Shown: positions 1 through 7,023 of the stretch, one piece after another
Position numbering within the stretch: the stretch's first letter is position 1
How the letters are laid out: every line of letters starts with the position of its first letter
Source of the DNA: PALSA-1004 sp046715035
GTDB lineage: Bacteria > Pseudomonadota > Gammaproteobacteria > Burkholderiales > SG8-41
NCBI GenBank assembly: GCA_046715035.1
Contig: JBKJZR010000172.1
Location: 1 to 22,095 of the forward strand
Reading direction: 5' to 3'
Length of the DNA stretch: 22,095 nucleotides
Notes under the pieces: generated by a model
The model's database searches: none
Seen by the model: only the letters and a program-made list of their open reading frames with translations
Told to the model about the DNA's origin: nothing
Program-made: the position numbers and the translations under genes

Positions 1-137
1 ACGGCGCCAGGTGGAATTTCGTGTCCGAATGGATCGCGGGCGACGACAAACTGCTGCGCCCAATGGTCGAGGAAGCGGCGAAAAAGTACGCAAAAGAAAA
101 AAATATTACGCCGCGTGACTGCTCGAAGGTAAGCTGA
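1..137 (+). CDS. ABC transporter substrate-binding protein, C-terminal fragment (5' end outside window)
   Basis: The frame opening at base 3 is open to a TGA at 135-137 and encodes about 44 residues, starting GARWNFVSEWIAGDD and ending KNITPRDCSKVS. The tail pattern of an aromatic-rich stretch, a polar acidic and lysine-rich helix, then a TPRxC-like end resembles the C-termini of periplasmic type-1 substrate-binding proteins of the branched-chain amino acid (LivK-like) family. The LivF-like ATPase that follows on the same strand supports this. Such proteins capture the solute in the periplasm and deliver it to the LivH/LivM permeases, which would lie upstream of the window. The substrate cannot be read from this fragment. 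The family call rests on a short tail and on context. Confidence 0.6.
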   Translation, partial: GARWNFVSEWIAGDDKLLRPMVEEAAKKYAKEKNITPRDCSKVS

Positions 138-152
138 AAATTGAACGTACAA

Positions 153-248
153 GCGTAAGGCGTAAGGCGTGAGGCGTGAGGAGGGAACCCTCACACCCCG
201 CGCCTATCGCTGTTTTTCCGCCCCACGCCTCACTCCTAACGCCTCACG
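153..248. repeat. Heptamer-array inverted repeat R1 (GCGTRAG units)
   Basis: The left arm at 153-180 is four perfect tandem 7-mers: GCGTAAG twice, then GCGTGAG twice, followed by GAGGG. The right arm at 225-248 is made of reverse-complement units (ACGCCTC, ACTCCTA, ACGCCTC) and ends GCCTCACG. The spacer is about 44 bases. The repeat fills nearly the whole gap between the substrate-binding protein stop (137) and the LivF start (256). The right arm is pyrimidine-rich and ends 7 bases before the ATG, so no normal Shine-Dalgarno is present there. TAA at 156 and 163 and TGA at 170 and 177 place stops in all three forward frames. Confidence 0.85.
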
Positions 249-255
249 TTCTGTC

Positions 256-1083
256 ATGTCCGCCGCTCTCCAGCCCGCCGCCGTGCGGCCCCTGCTCTCG
301 GTCAACAATGTCGAGGTGATATACGACCATGTAATCCTGGTTCTGAAAGGCGTGTCGCTCGAAGTTCCGGACGGCAGGATCGTCGCGCTGCTCGGGGCCA
401 ACGGCTGCGGCAAATCGACCACGCTCAAATCGATTTCGAACTTGCTCAGGGCCGAGCGCGGTGACGTGACCAAGGGTTCGATCGAATTCCGCGGCCAGCG
501 CATCGATAAGCTGAGTCCCTCCGAGCTCGTAAAGCGCGGGGTGATCCAGGTGATGGAGGGCCGGCACTGTTTTGCGCACCTCACCGTCGATGAAAATCTG
601 CTGACCGGCGGGTTCACGCGCAGCGGCAAGAGCGACATCGGCGCGGATCTCGACAAAGTCTACGGCTATTTCCCGAGGCTCAAACAACGCCGCGCCAGCC
701 AGTCCGGTTATACCTCGGGCGGCGAACAGCAGATGACCGCAATCGGACGCGCCTTGATGGCGCGGCCATCGATGATACTGCTCGACGAGCCGTCGATGGG
801 ACTTGCGCCGCAGGTCGTCGAAGAGATTTTCGAAATCGTCCGCGACCTGAACCAGAAGGAACAGGTCAGTTTTTTGCTCGCGGAGCAGAACACGAATGTT
901 GCGCTGCGCTACGCCGATTATGGCTATATCCTCGAGACCGGGCGGGTCGTGCTGGAAGGCACCGCGGCCACGCTGTCCAGCAACGAAGACGTAAAAGAGT
1001 TTTATCTGGGACTGAGCGCAGGCGGACGCAAGAACTATCGCGATGCAAAGCACTATCGCCGGCGCAAAAGGTGGCTGGCGTGA
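256..1083 (+). CDS. ABC transporter ATP-binding protein, LivF-like (branched-chain amino acid/aromatic uptake type)
   Basis: A 275-residue cytoplasmic ATPase subunit that powers a HAAT/LivFGHM-type importer. The Walker A motif GANGCGKST is at residues 47-55, the signature TSGGEQQ (a variant of LSGGQ) at 153-159 and Walker B MILLDEPS at 173-180. An AEQN switch-region sequence follows near 209-212. LivF proteins are usually about 235 residues. This one has a basic tail ending YRDAKHYRRRKRWLA, which I associate with a subfamily found next to acyl-CoA synthetase genes rather than with classical Leu/Ile/Val importers. The open frame extends upstream to 169, but that part lies in the heptamer repeat, so ATG 256 is the chosen start. 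A phenylacetate-CoA-ligase-like gene follows 75 bases downstream, suggesting uptake coupled to CoA activation. The transported acid is unknown. Confidence 0.9.
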   Translation: MSAALQPAAVRPLLSVNNVEVIYDHVILVLKGVSLEVPDGRIVALLGANGCGKSTTLKSISNLLRAERGDVTKGSIEFRGQRIDKLSPSELVKRGVIQVMEGRHCFAHLTVDENLLTGGFTRSGKSDIGADLDKVYGYFPRLKQRRASQSGYTSGGEQQMTAIGRALMARPSMILLDEPSMGLAPQVVEEIFEIVRDLNQKEQVSFLLAEQNTNVALRYADYGYILETGRVVLEGTAATLSSNEDVKEFYLGLSAGGRKNYRDAKHYRRRKRWLA

Positions 1084-1089
1084 TGAGCG

Positions 1090-1157
1090 CTCAGCCGACA
1101 GCGATCAGCCTGAACCCAAGACCAGCAGGGCTCGTCCACTGATCGCTGAAAGCTCGA
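1090..1157. repeat. Heptamer-type inverted repeat R1b (GCTGATC-like units)
   Basis: CAGCGATCAG at 1099-1108 and its exact reverse complement CTGATCGCTG at 1139-1148 form a 10-bp perfect inverted repeat with a 30-base spacer. The flanks continue with period 7: CTCAGCC, GACAGCG, ATCAGCC on the left (1091-1111) and CTGATCG, CTGAAAG, CTCGA on the right. The element fills the 75-base gap between the LivF stop and the ligase ATG at 1159. It shares its architecture, but not its sequence, with R1. Confidence 0.65.
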
Positions 1158-1158
1158 A

Positions 1159-2397
1159 ATGGAACATTTCGATTCTCTCGAAACGCGCGATCCGCAGCTG
1201 CGGGAGCAGCAGCAGTTTGCCGCGCTGCGCGGGTTGGTCGAGCGCGCGCAGGCCTCGACGCAGTACTTCGGCAAGCTGCTTGCCGGAATCGATCCTGCCA
1301 GCATCATCGATCGCGCCGCGCTCGCGCGGCTGCCGGTCACCCGCAAATCCGCTTTCGTCGAGCTGCAGCAGGCGCACCCTCCGTTCGCGGGTATGACCTC
1401 AGTGCCGGTAGCCGGCCTCGGGCGCGTCTACATGTCGCCGGGGCCGGTGTTCGATCCCGAAGCGCGGCGCGCCGATTACTGGCGGCTCGCACGGGCGCTG
1501 CATGCTGCGGGGTTTCGCCGCGGCGAACTCGTGCACAACACGTTCTCGTACCATTTCACGCCGGCCGGTTTCATGGCCGACATGGGGGCGCAGGCACTCG
1601 GCTGCACGGTATTCCCGGGAGGAACCGGCCAGACCGAGATGCAGGTATCGGCCATTGTCGCCCTGCGTCCGCAGTGCTATGTCGGCACGCCGTCGTTTCT
1701 GCGAATTATTCTGGAGAAAGCGGACGAGCTCAAAGCCGACGTAAGCTGTCTGCGCAAAGCGCTGGTGACTGCAGAAGCCCTGCCGGCCGCGCTGCGCGCG
1801 TGGCTCGAAGCACGCGGTGTGCACACATTGCAGTGCTATGCGATCGCCGACCTCGGGCTGGTCGCATACGAGTCTCCCGCGCAGGAAGGAATGATAGTCG
1901 ACGAGGGAGTCGTCATCGAAGTCGTGCGTCCGGGCACCGGAGAGCCGGTGACGCCCGGCGAAGTCGGGGAAGTGCTGGTCACGACGCTGACACCGGAATA
2001 TCCGCTGATCCGGTTCGGCACCGGCGACCTGTCCGCTGTCATGCCGGGCGTCAGTCCGTGTGGCCGCACCAATATGCGTATCAAGGGCTGGCTGGGACGC
2101 GCGGACCAGACAGCCAAGGTCAAAGGCATGTTCGTGAAGCCCTCCCAGATCGCCGACGTCGCACGGCGTCACGCCGCCATCCGCAAGTACCGGCTGGTGA
2201 TCGATCACGACGTGAAGAAAGCCGATTGCATGACCCTGCACTGCGAGATCGACGGCGCCAACGACGATGCACTGGCGCAGCTAATAGCGGCGACGATGCG
2301 GGAGGTCTGCAATCTGCGCGGGGCCGTGGCTTTTGCAGCACCGGGATCTTTGCCCAACGACGGCAAAGTCATCGAAGATCTGAGAAAATACGATTGA
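1159..2397 (+). CDS. Phenylacetate-CoA ligase-like AMP-forming acyl-CoA synthetase (PaaK family, atypical P-loop)
   Basis: A 412-residue protein of the ANL adenylating superfamily, slightly shorter than typical PaaK (about 430-440). Members convert an aryl or acyl acid plus ATP and CoA to the thioester in the cytoplasm. Visible landmarks are the acidic/aromatic substrate region near 125-160 (HNTFSYHFTPAGF, VFPGGTGQTE), YVGTPSFL at 174-181, QCYAIADLGLVAYE at 225-238 where PaaK has its adenylate-binding YGxTE-like motif, RFGTGDLS at 285-292, GRADQTAKVKGMFVKP at 313-328 (hinge region) and Lys403 in a C-terminal NDGKV context. The usual Ser/Thr/Gly-rich P-loop (SSGTTGKP-like) appears as YMSPGPVFDP at 91-100, so catalysis may differ from that of PaaK. 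The position between a LivF ATPase and two beta-oxidation genes supports activation of an imported acid. The substrate is not determinable. A weak GAAAG precedes the ATG. Confidence 0.82.
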   Translation: MEHFDSLETRDPQLREQQQFAALRGLVERAQASTQYFGKLLAGIDPASIIDRAALARLPVTRKSAFVELQQAHPPFAGMTSVPVAGLGRVYMSPGPVFDPEARRADYWRLARALHAAGFRRGELVHNTFSYHFTPAGFMADMGAQALGCTVFPGGTGQTEMQVSAIVALRPQCYVGTPSFLRIILEKADELKADVSCLRKALVTAEALPAALRAWLEARGVHTLQCYAIADLGLVAYESPAQEGMIVDEGVVIEVVRPGTGEPVTPGEVGEVLVTTLTPEYPLIRFGTGDLSAVMPGVSPCGRTNMRIKGWLGRADQTAKVKGMFVKPSQIADVARRHAAIRKYRLVIDHDVKKADCMTLHCEIDGANDDALAQLIAATMREVCNLRGAVAFAAPGSLPNDGKVIEDLRKYD

Positions 2398-2452
2398 AGC
2401 ACCAAGCCATCCGTCGCGCACGAGCTGACATGATTCCTTTGCGGTCGTCCCC

Positions 2453-3220
2453 ATGCAGATCCGAAACAGCATATTCCTGATCCCGGGCGGCGCTTCCGGG
2501 CTCGGGGCGGCGACGGCGCAGCACCTGGTCGCGGCAGGAGGCAGCGTAGTCGTCGCCGACGTGAACCGGGCAACGGGCGAACAGTTTGCGGGATCGCTCG
2601 GTGGCGCTGCGCGATTCGTCCTTACCGATGTCACGCACGAAGCGCAGGTGCAGCTCGCCGTCGAGTGCGCCGTGCGCGAGTTCGGGGCCCTGCACGGACT
2701 CGTCAACTGCGCCGGAATCGCGCCGGGCGAGCGGGTCGTCGGCAAGAACGGTCCGCATCGGCTCGAAACGTTCACGCGCGCGGTCAACGTCAATCTGATC
2801 GGGACTTTCAACGCGCTGCGGCTTGCCGCGCATGCGATGCAGGGCAACACGCCGAACGAAGACGGCGAGCGCGGCGTCATCATCAACACCGCATCGATCG
2901 CCGCGTTCGAAGGGCAGATCGGGCAGGCCGCCTACAGCGCGTCGAAGGGAGGTATCGTCGCGATGGCGCTGCCGATCGCACGCGAGCTCGCGACATCGGG
3001 CATCCGTGTCATGACCATCGCGCCGGGCATTTTCGATACGCCGATGCTGCAGGGCATGAGCGCAGAAATCCGCGCCTCGCTGGGCGCGCAGGTGCCGTTT
3101 CCGTCGCGCCTGGGCTCGCCCGCCGAGTACGCGCGACTCGCAGCGTTCATCATCGAGAATCCGCTGCTCAATGCAGAAGTCATCCGGCTCGACGGCGCCA
3201 TTCGTATGGCATCCCGATAG
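2453..3220 (+). CDS. SDR-family 3-hydroxyacyl-CoA dehydrogenase (HSD17B10 type)
   Basis: A 255-residue short-chain dehydrogenase/reductase. The glycine-rich NAD motif GGASGLG is at 12-18, followed by the acidic VVVADVN at 32-38, which favours NAD over NADP. NCAG is at 85-88, the catalytic serine at 148 in NTASIAAFEG, and Tyr161 and Lys165 in YSASK. The C-terminal block running from PFPSRLGSPAEYA to NAEVIRLDGAIRM is characteristic of the type II 3-hydroxyacyl-CoA dehydrogenase subfamily, which oxidises 3-hydroxyacyl-CoA or 3-hydroxy-2-methylbutyryl-CoA. Just before the glycine motif, FLIPGG replaces the common VTGG, a mild oddity. The gene starts 55 bases after the ligase and is followed 65 bases later by an enoyl-CoA hydratase, the preceding step in beta-oxidation. 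The family is secure and the substrate is inferred. Confidence 0.88.
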   Translation: MQIRNSIFLIPGGASGLGAATAQHLVAAGGSVVVADVNRATGEQFAGSLGGAARFVLTDVTHEAQVQLAVECAVREFGALHGLVNCAGIAPGERVVGKNGPHRLETFTRAVNVNLIGTFNALRLAAHAMQGNTPNEDGERGVIINTASIAAFEGQIGQAAYSASKGGIVAMALPIARELATSGIRVMTIAPGIFDTPMLQGMSAEIRASLGAQVPFPSRLGSPAEYARLAAFIIENPLLNAEVIRLDGAIRMASR

Positions 3221-3285
3221 CACATGCCGATGCCGGCCGCGGGACGCGCCCCGTATCTACTTCCTACCGAGAAAGCTGATTGCTC

Positions 3286-4071
3286 ATGATCTATCAAAAC
3301 ATCATTCTCGAACACGCCGAGCCCGGTATTTACGTGCTGACGGTGAACCGTGCGCAGGCGCTCAATGCCTTGAATGCCGCGACGCTGACCGAGCTCGCGG
3401 GCGCGACGGCGCGCGTTGCGGACGATGTGGACGCACGGGTGCTGCTGATCACCGGAGCAGGCGACAAAGCTTTCGTAGCGGGCGCCGATATCAGCGCAAT
3501 GTTCGAGATGAGCACTCTCGAAGCTCATGCATTCTCGCAGCAGGGTCAGCAGGTCATGCAGGGTCTGGAAACCCTGCAGATACCGGTGATCGCGCTGGTC
3601 AACGGTTATGCACTCGGCGGCGGATGCGAGCTTGCCATGGCATGCGACTGGATCATCGCCAGCGAAAACGCGGTTTTTGGCCAGCCGGAAGTAAATCTGG
3701 GCATTCCGCCGGGCTTTGGGGGAACGCAGCGCCTGGCGCGCCTGGTCGGCCGCGCGCTGGCGCTCGAGCTCGTCACGACCGCCCGCCAGATCAAGGCCCA
3801 GGAGGCGCTCGCCATCGGTCTTGCCAGCCATGTCGTGCCGCGCGAGCAGCTGATGGCCAAGGGCCTCGAAACGGCGCGTTTGATCGCAGCCAAGGCACCG
3901 ATCGCCGTGCGGGTGGCCAAGGAAGCGGTGCGGCGCGGGGTCGACCTCGACCTCGTCAACGCCTGCGCGCTCGAAACCGGCCTCTTTGCACTCGCTTTCG
4001 GCAGCGCTGACCGCCGCGAGGGGATGGCGGCATTTCTCGCCAAGCGCGCGGTCAGCTTCACGGGAAAATAG
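3286..4071 (+). CDS. Enoyl-CoA hydratase/isomerase (crotonase family)
   Basis: A 261-residue crotonase-fold protein that would hydrate 2-enoyl-CoA to 3-hydroxyacyl-CoA in the cytoplasm. The oxyanion-hole segment FVAGADI is at 64-70. GGGCELAMACD at 111-121 carries Glu115 and FGQPEVNLGIPPG at 131-143 carries Glu135; these match the two catalytic glutamates of rat mitochondrial hydratase (Glu144/Glu164), so true hydratase activity is likely. GGTQRL follows at 145-150. ATG 3286 is chosen with GAGAAAG about 10 bases upstream; a TTG at 3280 is an in-frame alternative adding two residues. It appears to close the operon of ATPase, ligase and dehydrogenase, because a long leader and a promoter for aceE follow. 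Confidence 0.92.
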   Translation: MIYQNIILEHAEPGIYVLTVNRAQALNALNAATLTELAGATARVADDVDARVLLITGAGDKAFVAGADISAMFEMSTLEAHAFSQQGQQVMQGLETLQIPVIALVNGYALGGGCELAMACDWIIASENAVFGQPEVNLGIPPGFGGTQRLARLVGRALALELVTTARQIKAQEALAIGLASHVVPREQLMAKGLETARLIAAKAPIAVRVAKEAVRRGVDLDLVNACALETGLFALAFGSADRREGMAAFLAKRAVSFTGK

Positions 4072-4171
4072 CCTTGTCCCCCGACCACGCGACGCCCTGG
4101 CACGCGCCGGATCGCGCGCGAATTTTCTGGCTTGCGCGCGCGTGCGCACAAGGTAAGCGGGCAGTGTCGGA

Positions 4172-4180
4172 TGATATAAT
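4172..4180 (+). promoter_or_regulatory. Extended -10 promoter for the aceE transcript
   Basis: TGATATAAT is a perfect extended -10 element: TG at 4172-4173, one base, then consensus TATAAT at 4175-4180. It lies about 84 bases upstream of the aceE ATG. No good -35 hexamer is found at 16-18 bp spacing (4151-4158 reads AGGTAAGC), which fits an extended -10 class sigma-70 promoter. Transcription would begin near 4187. Confidence 0.6.
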
Positions 4181-4204
4181 TCAGCTGCATCCCCGCTCGC
4201 GAGG

Positions 4205-4236
4205 CGCCCCCCCGATACAGGGGGCGAATCCGGATT
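4205..4236 (+). promoter_or_regulatory. Structured aceE leader: GC hairpin followed by a perfect palindrome
   Basis: CGCCCCC (4205-4211) and GGGGGCG (4220-4226) form a 7-bp stem with an 8-base loop. AATCCGGATT, a perfect 10-bp palindrome at 4227-4236, follows immediately. Just upstream, CTCGCGAG at 4196-4203 is a further 8-bp palindrome. All lie between the predicted transcription start and the aceE ribosome-binding site (AAAGG, 4251-4255). No T-tract follows, so this is not a simple intrinsic terminator. It could be an operator or an mRNA control element. Confidence 0.45.
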
Positions 4237-4263
4237 CCGCACCGTCCCGCAAAGGTATAAGCC

Positions 4264-6933
4264 ATGGACATGAAGGACAACCCTGACGTCGATCCGCAGG
4301 AGACCCAGGAATGGTTGGATGCCCTGGAAACGGTGATCGAAAACGACGGCAACGAGCGCGCGCATTATCTGCTCGAAAAGCTCGTCGACAAGGCGCGCCG
4401 CAACGGCACCAACATCCCTTTCAGGGCGACCACCGCCTATCTCAACACGATACCGCCGGGCAAGGAAGAGCGCACGCCGGGGGATGCGGGAATCGAGAGC
4501 AAGATCCGCTCGCTGGTGCGCTGGAATGCGATGGCCACCGTGGTGCGTGCCAACAAGGAGTCCTCGGAGTTGGGCGGACATATCGCCAGCTTCGCTTCGG
4601 CCGCGACGCTTTACGACGTCGGTTTCAACCATTTTTTCCGCGCCGCTAACGACAAGTTTCTCGGCGACTTGATTTATATTCAGGGCCACTCCGCGCCCGG
4701 CGTGTACGCGCGTGCGTTCCTCGAAGGACGCATCACCGAAGAGCAGTTGAACAATTTCCGTCAGGAAGTGGATGGCAAGGGCCTGTCGTCCTATCCGCAT
4801 CCCTGGCTCATGCCCGATTTCTGGCAATTTCCGACGGTGTCGATGGGGCTGGGGCCGCTGATGGCGATCTATCAGGCGCGTTTCATGCGTTATTTGAAGG
4901 ACCGCGGCATCGTCGAATCGCAGGGGCGCAAGGTGTGGGCGTTCATGGGCGACGGAGAAATGGACGAGCCGGAATCCTTGGGAGCGATTTCACTCGCCGG
5001 GCGTGAGCAGCTCGACAACCTCGTTTTCGTCATCAACTGCAACCTGCAGCGCCTGGACGGGCCCGTGCGCGGCAACGGCAAGATCATTCAGGAGTTCGAA
5101 TCCGATTTCCGTGGCGCCGGCTGGAACGTGATCAAGGTGATCTGGGGTTCGTACTGGGACCCGCTGATTATGCGCGACAAGCACGGCATCCTGCTCAAAC
5201 GCATGGAAGAGGCGGTCGATGGCGAATACCAGACGTTCAAGTCGCGGGACGGCGCCTTCGTACGCAAGCATTTCTTCGGCAAGTATCCCGAGCTGCTCGA
5301 GATGGTTGCGACCATGTCTGACGACGACATCTGGCGGCTCAACCGCGGCGGCCACGATCCGCACAAGGTCTACGCCGCGTATGCGGCGGCGATGAAACAC
5401 CAGGGGCAACCCACAGTCATCCTGGCCAAGACCATCAAGGGTTATGGCATGGGCGAGGCCGGCGAAGGCCAGAACATCACCCACCAGCAAAAAAAGATGG
5501 GTACTTCGTCGATCAAAGCGTTCCGCGACCGGTTCAACGTGCCGATACCCGACGACGCGCTGGAGGAAGTGCCTTTCTACAAACCGGCCGAAGACAGTCC
5601 GGAAATGAATTACCTGCGCAGCCGCACTGCCGCGATGGGCGGTTCGCTGCCGGGGCGCCGCCGCAAGGCCCCGCCACTGCAGGTGCCGGCGCTGTCGGCA
5701 TTCGAGGCGCAGCTCAAAAGCACGGACGACCGGGAAATTTCCACCACCATGGCATTCGTGCGCATACTCACCACGCTCGTGCGCGACAAGAACATCGGCC
5801 AGTACGTGGTGCCGATCGTGCCCGACGAATCGCGCACCTTCGGCATGGAAGGCATGTTCCGCCAGCTCGGCATTTATTCCCACGTCGGCCAGCTCTATAC
5901 GCCGCAGGATGCCGATCAGCTGATGTTCTACAAAGAGAGCAAGAACGGCCAGGTCTTGCAGGAAGGGATCAACGAGGCGGGCGCGATGTCGTCGTGGATT
6001 GCCGCGGCGACGTCGTACAGCACCAACGGTGCGTCGATGATCCCGTTTTTCATCTTCTATTCGATGTTCGGCTTTCAGCGTATCGGGGACCTTGCCTGGG
6101 CTGCGGGCGACATGCGCGCGCGCGGGTTCCTGCTCGGCGGCACCGCTGGCCGCACGACGCTGAACGGTGAAGGTCTGCAGCACGAGGACGGGCACAGCCA
6201 TATTCTCGCGTCGACCATTCCCAACTGCATTTCCTACGATCCGACGTTTTCGTACGAGGTCGCGGTGATCATCCAGGACGGCCTGCGCCGCATGTATCAG
6301 GATCAGGAAGACGTCTACTACTACATTACCGTGATGAACGAGAACTACACGCACCCGGCGATGCCCGAAGGCGTCGAAAAGAACATCCTCAAGGGCATGT
6401 ATCTGCTGAGCGAGGGCAAGGCGCAGAAGGGAGGCGCGCGCGTTCAGCTGCTGGGAAGCGGCACCATCCTGCGCGAAGTGATCGCGGGAGCCGAGTTGCT
6501 GGCTCGTGATTTCGGCGTGGCGGCGGATATCTGGAGCGTGACGAGCTTCAACCAGTTGCGCCGTGACGGGCTCGAAGTCCAGCGCTGGAACATGCTGCAT
6601 CCGGAGAGCGAGCCGCGCGTGAGCCACGTCGAAAGCTGCCTCAAGGACCGTGCGGGTCCGGTGATCGCCGCCACCGATTACATGAAACTGTTTGCCGACC
6701 AGGTGCGCGCGTTTCTGCCCACGCATCACCTTTCCGTGCTCGGGACCGACGGGTTCGGGCGGTCGGATACGCGCAAACAGCTGCGCAAATTCTTCGAGGT
6801 CGACCGCAACTATGTCGCGGTCGCCGCGCTGAAGGCGCTCGCCGACCAGGAAACGGTGCCGCGCAAGACGGTGGCAGAGGCGATCAGGAAATATGGCATC
6901 GATCCCGACCGCCCGAATCCCGCCACCATTTGA
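4264..6933 (+). CDS. aceE: Pyruvate dehydrogenase E1 component, homodimeric type
   Basis: An 889-residue thiamine-diphosphate enzyme that decarboxylates pyruvate and reductively acetylates the lipoyl group of E2. The length matches homodimeric proteobacterial AceE (about 885-900). The thiamine-diphosphate motif starts GDGEMDE at 229-235 and continues through REQLDNLVFVINCN to its asparagine. The N-terminal part carries FRATTAYLNTIPP and HIASFASAATLYDVGFNHFF, and the transketolase-like C-terminal half has GRTTLNGEGLQHEDGHSH and YYITVMNENYTHPAMPEG, all hallmarks of AceE. The start is ATG 4264 with AAAGG at 4251-4255; a second in-frame ATG lies at 4270. The stop codon TGA (6931-6933) is itself the first unit of a heptamer repeat. 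aceF follows after 90 bases. Confidence 0.97.
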   Translation: MDMKDNPDVDPQETQEWLDALETVIENDGNERAHYLLEKLVDKARRNGTNIPFRATTAYLNTIPPGKEERTPGDAGIESKIRSLVRWNAMATVVRANKESSELGGHIASFASAATLYDVGFNHFFRAANDKFLGDLIYIQGHSAPGVYARAFLEGRITEEQLNNFRQEVDGKGLSSYPHPWLMPDFWQFPTVSMGLGPLMAIYQARFMRYLKDRGIVESQGRKVWAFMGDGEMDEPESLGAISLAGREQLDNLVFVINCNLQRLDGPVRGNGKIIQEFESDFRGAGWNVIKVIWGSYWDPLIMRDKHGILLKRMEEAVDGEYQTFKSRDGAFVRKHFFGKYPELLEMVATMSDDDIWRLNRGGHDPHKVYAAYAAAMKHQGQPTVILAKTIKGYGMGEAGEGQNITHQQKKMGTSSIKAFRDRFNVPIPDDALEEVPFYKPAEDSPEMNYLRSRTAAMGGSLPGRRRKAPPLQVPALSAFEAQLKSTDDREISTTMAFVRILTTLVRDKNIGQYVVPIVPDESRTFGMEGMFRQLGIYSHVGQLYTPQDADQLMFYKESKNGQVLQEGINEAGAMSSWIAAATSYSTNGASMIPFFIFYSMFGFQRIGDLAWAAGDMRARGFLLGGTAGRTTLNGEGLQHEDGHSHILASTIPNCISYDPTFSYEVAVIIQDGLRRMYQDQEDVYYYITVMNENYTHPAMPEGVEKNILKGMYLLSEGKAQKGGARVQLLGSGTILREVIAGAELLARDFGVAADIWSVTSFNQLRRDGLEVQRWNMLHPESEPRVSHVESCLKDRAGPVIAATDYMKLFADQVRAFLPTHHLSVLGTDGFGRSDTRKQLRKFFEVDRNYVAVAALKALADQETVPRKTVAEAIRKYGIDPDRPNPATI

Positions 6934-7013
6934 GGAGCGAGGATTGAGGAGCGAGGATCGAGTGAAACAGCAAAGCGCGGTAAGCGAAACCGCATTCCTC
7001 AATCCTCAATCCT
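6931..7013. repeat. Heptamer-array inverted repeat R2 (TGAGGAG/CGAGGAT units)
   Basis: The left arm at 6931-6962 alternates TGAGGAG, CGAGGAT, TGAGGAG, CGAGGAT, then CGAG. The right arm at 6994-7013 (ATTCCTC, AATCCTC, AATCCT) is the reverse complement of AGGATTG-type units. The spacer of about 31 bases is not repeated. The first unit includes the aceE stop codon and the right arm ends about 10 bases before the aceF ATG, so the element occupies the whole intergenic space. Confidence 0.85.
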
Positions 7014-7023
7014 GGCGAAGCTC

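Noticed and set aside
4113..4143. GC-alternating stretch after the hydratase gene as an intrinsic terminator
   Set aside because: GCGCGC tracts can pair, but the loop is long, the tracts are self-complementary and no T-tract follows.
2932..4827. Minus-strand open frame of 631 codons across the SDR, hydratase and aceE genes
   Set aside because: It crosses three confident plus-strand genes and the aceE promoter; composition is that of a reverse-frame shadow.
4990..7002. Minus-strand open frame of 670 codons opposite aceE
   Set aside because: Antisense shadow of aceE, with His/Arg-rich low-information composition and no start context.
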